Shown piece after piece: positions 60,743 through 64,000 of a stretch of 64,000 bases of DNA (position 1 is its first letter; each line of letters starts with the position of its first letter). The stretch is taken from contig JAGBGE010000022.1 in the NCBI GenBank assembly GCA_017936125.1, positions 1-64,000 on the forward strand, read 5' to 3'. This DNA comes from Clostridia bacterium. GTDB taxonomy: Bacteria; Bacillota_A; Clostridia; Oscillospirales; CAG-272. The notes under the pieces were generated by a model. That model was not told the origin of the DNA. It saw only the letters and a list, made by a program, of their open reading frames with translations, and made no database searches. A program made the position numbers and the translations under genes.

Positions 60743-61216
60743 TTACGCCGCTTTTCTTTTCTCTAACATCTCCAAGGTTCTTTTCAGCCTCGGTCGGTTG
60801 TAGCGCTGTATTATTACAAACGGAAGATTTCCTATAAAATACAGAAACGACAGTATCTTGCCGCCCGACGAGCGCCATATGAAAGAGCAGCCGAAGCCAA
60901 GTATGCCGGCTATAAAATGCGACGCCTCGGCTATACAGGTTTCCTTTATTAGAATGGGAATTTTCTCGCTGCTGTCAACGCGCTTTTTCGGAATAAACGA
61001 CGGAAAAAGGTCGCCAAGCAGCATACTCATATCGGGAAGCTTGGTCTTCCATCTCGCAATGCCTATCTTATTATAAATAACTCCGTTCCTCTCAAACACA
61101 AAGCTACTAAACGGAAATTTGTTTTCCATAACCCATTTTTTCGGATATAATCTGCCAACTATGAAGCAAACTATGCTTATAACAAAAAGATATAACATTG
61201 AATAAAGAAATCCCAA
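60743..61216 (-). CDS. CrtO-type (glycosyl-diaponeurosporenoate acyltransferase family) membrane protein
   Basis: 157 residues with three or four helices. NGVIYNKIGIARWKTKLPD and the later EASHFIAG and YNRPRL are the recurring marks of this family, named after the staphyloxanthin acyltransferase CrtO. No carotenoid genes are here, so the real substrate is probably another lipid or glycolipid. The gene lies 18 bases downstream of fakA, which handles fatty acids, and fits a lipid role. Confidence 0.72.
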   Translation of the reverse strand: MGFLYSMLYLFVISIVCFIVGRLYPKKWVMENKFPFSSFVFERNGVIYNKIGIARWKTKLPDMSMLLGDLFPSFIPKKRVDSSEKIPILIKETCIAEASHFIAGILGFGCSFIWRSSGGKILSFLYFIGNLPFVIIQRYNRPRLKRTLEMLEKRKAA

Positions 61217-61234
61217 TTTAATCCTCCAGGTGAA

Positions 61235-62857
61235 TTATTCGGCGATAATTATATAATCGTAAATATCCTGACCGCCGTTGACAATATATATTTCCTTGCC
61301 TCTGTATTTTGCCTTGATATGCTTCTCTATATTCTCTGCCTCCTCGTCGGTTGCAGCAGCGCCGCATATAAGTATACATACGTCGTATTTATTCAGTCCT
61401 ATCGCATCAAGCGTCATAAGAGTAGCATCAAGACGCTCGCCACTCACTGCAAGAATATCCTTGCCGACAAAGCCGATGTAGTCGCCGGTGTGCATTTCCT
61501 CACCGCTCATACTAGCATCTCTGACGCATCTGGAAATATGAGCCGTCACCACGTCACACATAGCCTCACGAAGAAGCGACTCGACGGTATCGGCATCACC
61601 CGACGAGGTATCGAGCATTGCAAGAGAGGCGTAGCCCTCGCCGAGAGTTTTGCTCTCTATAACTCTGACATCGGATTTCTCATACAGCTCCGCTGCCTGC
61701 CTTGCGGCAAGAATAACGTTGCCGTTGTTCGGGTAAACAAAGATAACGTCTGCGTTCACCTCGTCAAAGGCTCTGATAAAATCCTCTGCCGACGGGTTCA
61801 TGCTCTGCCCACCGTCAACTATAAAGTCTGCTCCACGGTCACGGAGCATCTCTTTGAGTCCGTCACCGTTTGCCACAGCCACGACACCGAATTTTCCTCG
61901 CGGCTTCTCGGGCGCGCTCCCGTCTGTAACCGTGCTGTTGTGCTGAAGCGACATATTCTCAATTTTCACCTTCAGAAATTCACCGTACCTCTGGCAGTAG
62001 GAGAGAACTCTGTCGGGAGTTTTAGTATGAACGTGCAGCTTGACTATACTGCCGTTTTTCACCGCGACTATCGAGTCACCCACCGTCTGAAGATAATCGG
62101 TAATGAGTGCGGTATCGAAATCCGCTATATTGGTTTTCGCATTCTGTAAACGCAGAAGAAGCTCGGTGCAGTAGCCGAACTCGAGAACGTCGTCCGCGCC
62201 AAAGGCATCAAGATCGGGCTCGTTATTCTGAGCCACGGCTTCGCTCTCATATGAGGGCTCCTCGCCAAGAAGCGCGCGAAGCATACCGTCAATTATATAA
62301 ATAAGTCCTGCTCCGCCCGAATCTACAACACCAGCCTGCTTCAGCACGGGGAGAAGCTCGGGGGTTCTTTCAAGCGAGCGCTTTGCTTCCTCTATAAACG
62401 CGCTGAGAAAATCCTCCGCGCTTTCGTATTCCTTGGACGCCGCGTATTCAGATGCCTCTCTGACTACCGTAAGTATAGTTCCCTCGGTAGGAGTCATAAC
62501 CGATGCGTACGCCTGCCTTACTCCGGAAAGAAAGGCGTTTGCCATCTCCGCGGTGTTGGCATATTCAAGCCCCGAAAAGCCGTTCTTTATTCCCTCAAAG
62601 AACTGCGAGAGGATAACGCCCGAGTTACCTCTTGCCGACATAAGCATTCCGTTTGACACGCGCTCCGCGGCAGCAGAAATGCTCGAAAGCTCGTCGGAAT
62701 AAACACCGCCCATCATAGTGAAAAGCATATTATCACCCGTATCACCGTCGGGGATAGGGAAAACGTTCAGGTCGTTTATCTCTGTCTTATGTGCTCGAAG
62801 GCTCTGCGCGCCAACGCTGACCATTCTCGAAAAGACTATTCCGTCAATATTCTGCAT
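61235..62857 (-). CDS. fakA: Fatty acid kinase catalytic subunit FakA (DAK2/YloV family)
   Basis: 540 residues from the ATG at 62857; an in-frame GTG at 62866 would overlap fakB. The N-terminal DhaL-type kinase domain has NVFPIPDGDTGDNM (Mg/ATP site) and SARGNSGVILSQ; VDSGGAGLIYIIDGM follows. The middle (LEFGYCTELLL) and C-terminal YloV domains complete the family. It phosphorylates fatty acids held by FakB, feeding phospholipid synthesis. The partner fakB is directly upstream. Confidence 0.92.
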   Translation of the reverse strand: MQNIDGIVFSRMVSVGAQSLRAHKTEINDLNVFPIPDGDTGDNMLFTMMGGVYSDELSSISAAAERVSNGMLMSARGNSGVILSQFFEGIKNGFSGLEYANTAEMANAFLSGVRQAYASVMTPTEGTILTVVREASEYAASKEYESAEDFLSAFIEEAKRSLERTPELLPVLKQAGVVDSGGAGLIYIIDGMLRALLGEEPSYESEAVAQNNEPDLDAFGADDVLEFGYCTELLLRLQNAKTNIADFDTALITDYLQTVGDSIVAVKNGSIVKLHVHTKTPDRVLSYCQRYGEFLKVKIENMSLQHNSTVTDGSAPEKPRGKFGVVAVANGDGLKEMLRDRGADFIVDGGQSMNPSAEDFIRAFDEVNADVIFVYPNNGNVILAARQAAELYEKSDVRVIESKTLGEGYASLAMLDTSSGDADTVESLLREAMCDVVTAHISRCVRDASMSGEEMHTGDYIGFVGKDILAVSGERLDATLMTLDAIGLNKYDVCILICGAAATDEEAENIEKHIKAKYRGKEIYIVNGGQDIYDYIIIAE

Positions 62858-62858
62858 A

Positions 62859-63752
62859 TCAGTCACCCGTCTTGTAGGTTACCTCTTTGCCGTATCCCCA
62901 TATGCCTACCGCATCAGGGCCTATCGACGCGCCGATTATCGGACCGATGTAGCCTACCTCTACTCCCTTGCAGGAGATTTTCTCTTTTATCATTCCAACG
63001 AGCATATCTATCTCTTCCTTATCGCAGTCTGAGTGAGTGACGTATATAGTCTGGCTCTCGGAGTCCTCGATGCTCTCTGCAAGCAGGTTCACTATTTCCT
63101 CGAAGGAGCGAGCTCTTCCCTTCACCTTTTTATACGCCGTCTGCTCACCGCAGGCGTCGGAAATTATGATAGGCTTAACACCCATAAGATTGCCGAAGAA
63201 TGCCGCAGGTCCTTTGACTCTGCCAGCACGGCGCAGAGCGTCGAGCGAATGAACGGTGACGTACTGATTTACTCTGTTTCGAAGAGAGAGAATCTCGGAC
63301 TCTATTTTCTCCGCATTATATCCTCTGTCACGTAATTCAGCCGCCTTTATTGCGAGCATTCCGATTCCGATACTCGCATTGAGCGAGTCAATGCAGGCAA
63401 TTTTCGCGCCCTCGTATTTTTCGGCAAGTCTTTTTGCTACCAGGCTACCCGTATTTACCGAGCCGGACTGCTTAGACGAGCAGCCTATATAAACTATGTC
63501 ATAATCATTATCAAGATATTTCATAAATACGGAGTTGAATTCACCAATGCTCACCTGAGCCGTTGTTATTCTTCTGCCGTCTCGCATAGCGTCATAAAGA
63601 GAGTGCACCTCGTCGTCACTCCAGGTGAGAAGCGCCGGTGTCTCTACTCCGTTTTCAACGGTAGACATCCTTACGTAATCTATGTCATATCTTACAAGCT
63701 GCTCTGCCGTGAGGTCAGCGCAGGAGTCGGTTATTATTTTAACCCTTCTCAT
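62859..63752 (-). CDS. fakB: DegV-family fatty-acid-binding protein FakB
   Basis: 297 residues. ITDSCADLT near the N-terminus, GCSSKQSGS where the Ser residues hold the fatty acid carboxylate, IDSLNASIGIGMLA and LDALRRAGRV are DegV/FakB marks. It carries exogenous fatty acids to FakA. A TATAAT lies about 30 bases before its AAGGAG and ATG. First gene of the fakB-fakA-crtO-like operon; one base separates it from fakA. Confidence 0.92.
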   Translation of the reverse strand: MRRVKIITDSCADLTAEQLVRYDIDYVRMSTVENGVETPALLTWSDDEVHSLYDAMRDGRRITTAQVSIGEFNSVFMKYLDNDYDIVYIGCSSKQSGSVNTGSLVAKRLAEKYEGAKIACIDSLNASIGIGMLAIKAAELRDRGYNAEKIESEILSLRNRVNQYVTVHSLDALRRAGRVKGPAAFFGNLMGVKPIIISDACGEQTAYKKVKGRARSFEEIVNLLAESIEDSESQTIYVTHSDCDKEEIDMLVGMIKEKISCKGVEVGYIGPIIGASIGPDAVGIWGYGKEVTYKTGD

Positions 63753-63813
63753 ACTTTTCTCCTTATTTTCCGTTTTTTGACAAAATTATACAACATCTTT
63801 ATAAACTAAAAAT

Positions 63814-63846
63814 AAACAGACCGCCAAAGCTTTTGACAGTCTGTTT
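63814..63846 (-). terminator. Terminator of the histidine kinase gene
   Basis: AAACAGAC (63814-63821) and GTCTGTTT (63839-63846) with a partly paired inside. On the minus strand TATTTTTAG follows. Confidence 0.65.
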
Positions 63847-63850
63847 ACAA

Positions 63851-64000
63851 TTATTTTTCCGCCTGAAGCTTTGGCAGAGTAACCGTGAATGCGGTTATAC
63901 CGCCCTCACTTTTGACGGATATTTTTCCCTTGTGAAGCTCGACTATTCGCTTTACTATCGCGAGTCCTATACCGTTTCCGCTTGATGCGTGCGACTCGTC
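63851..64000 (-). CDS. Sensor histidine kinase, C-terminal end only
   Basis: The last 49 codons read [19 protein letters not shown], then KISVKSEGG and [11 protein letters not shown], which is the G2 box and end of a HATPase_c domain. The rest of the kinase and probably its response regulator lie beyond the right edge. Stop is TAA at 63851. Confidence 0.85.
   Translation of the reverse strand, partial: DESHASSGNGIGLAIVKRIVELHKGKISVKSEGGITAFTVTLPKLQAEK

Overview
The window looks like a piece of a Gram-positive, low-to-medium GC anaerobe of the Clostridia (Bacillota), probably gut-associated. Pointers are several lipobox-bearing surface proteins, a SipW-type signal peptidase, an ECF-type vitamin uptake subunit, a FakA/FakB pair, a B12-dependent methionine synthase with its reactivation domain as a separate gene, and a glucuronide-use locus. 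Genus cannot be told from sequence alone. I see no rRNA, tRNA, CRISPR array or insertion sequence.

Region A (1-31.5 kb, all minus strand) appears to be one transcription unit of twelve closely packed genes. From a near-consensus promoter at 31486-31514 and a hairpin-rich leader of about 280 nt it runs through a lipoprotein with an InlB-type repeat, a complete oligopeptide ABC transporter (oppA-B-C-D-F), a 78-residue membrane protein, a 2571-residue subtilisin/leucine-rich-repeat surface protease, and four more large lipoproteins made of Ig-like and InlB-like repeats. The last one runs off the left edge. The simplest reading is a surface machine that binds and cuts proteins and imports the peptides.

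Region B (31.8-40 kb) holds metallophosphatases, an SGNH hydrolase, a GtrA-like membrane protein and a HAD phosphatase. In its middle is a three-gene plus-strand cassette at 34.6-36.8 kb: two exported proteins with the same unusual SipW-type signal peptide bracket a dedicated S26 signal peptidase. It resembles the TasA/SipW logic of Bacillus but its substrates are not recognisable TasA proteins. Broken genes lie nearby: a frameshifted phosphatase, a C-terminal membrane-protein remnant and the first ~55 codons of malQ behind an intact promoter.

Region C (40.2-48.7 kb, minus strand) is a second long operon: glycerol-3-phosphate dehydrogenase, FAD/NAD oxidoreductase and DUF1667 protein, an EamA transporter, metF, the methionine synthase reactivation protein, metH (split by a one-base frameshift) and an ECF S component.

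Region D (48.7-58.8 kb) has an M16C peptidase on the plus strand, a minus-strand TetR regulator, and a plus-strand glucuronide cluster: GPH sugar symporter (frameshifted), GH2 glycosidase, mannonate dehydratase uxuA and an SDR likely to be the mannonate/fructuronate oxidoreductase. The arrangement recalls uidRAB plus uxuAB of enteric bacteria.

Region E (58.8-64 kb) carries membrane proteins of unknown role, a HEPN-like membrane-tethered protein, a fakB-fakA-crtO-like operon and the C-terminus of a sensor histidine kinase at the right edge.

Three genes are broken by the apparent loss of exactly one base in a short homopolymer (38330, 42364-42368, 53286). Each reads as a full-length family member if one base is restored, so sequence errors must be excluded before any is called a pseudogene.
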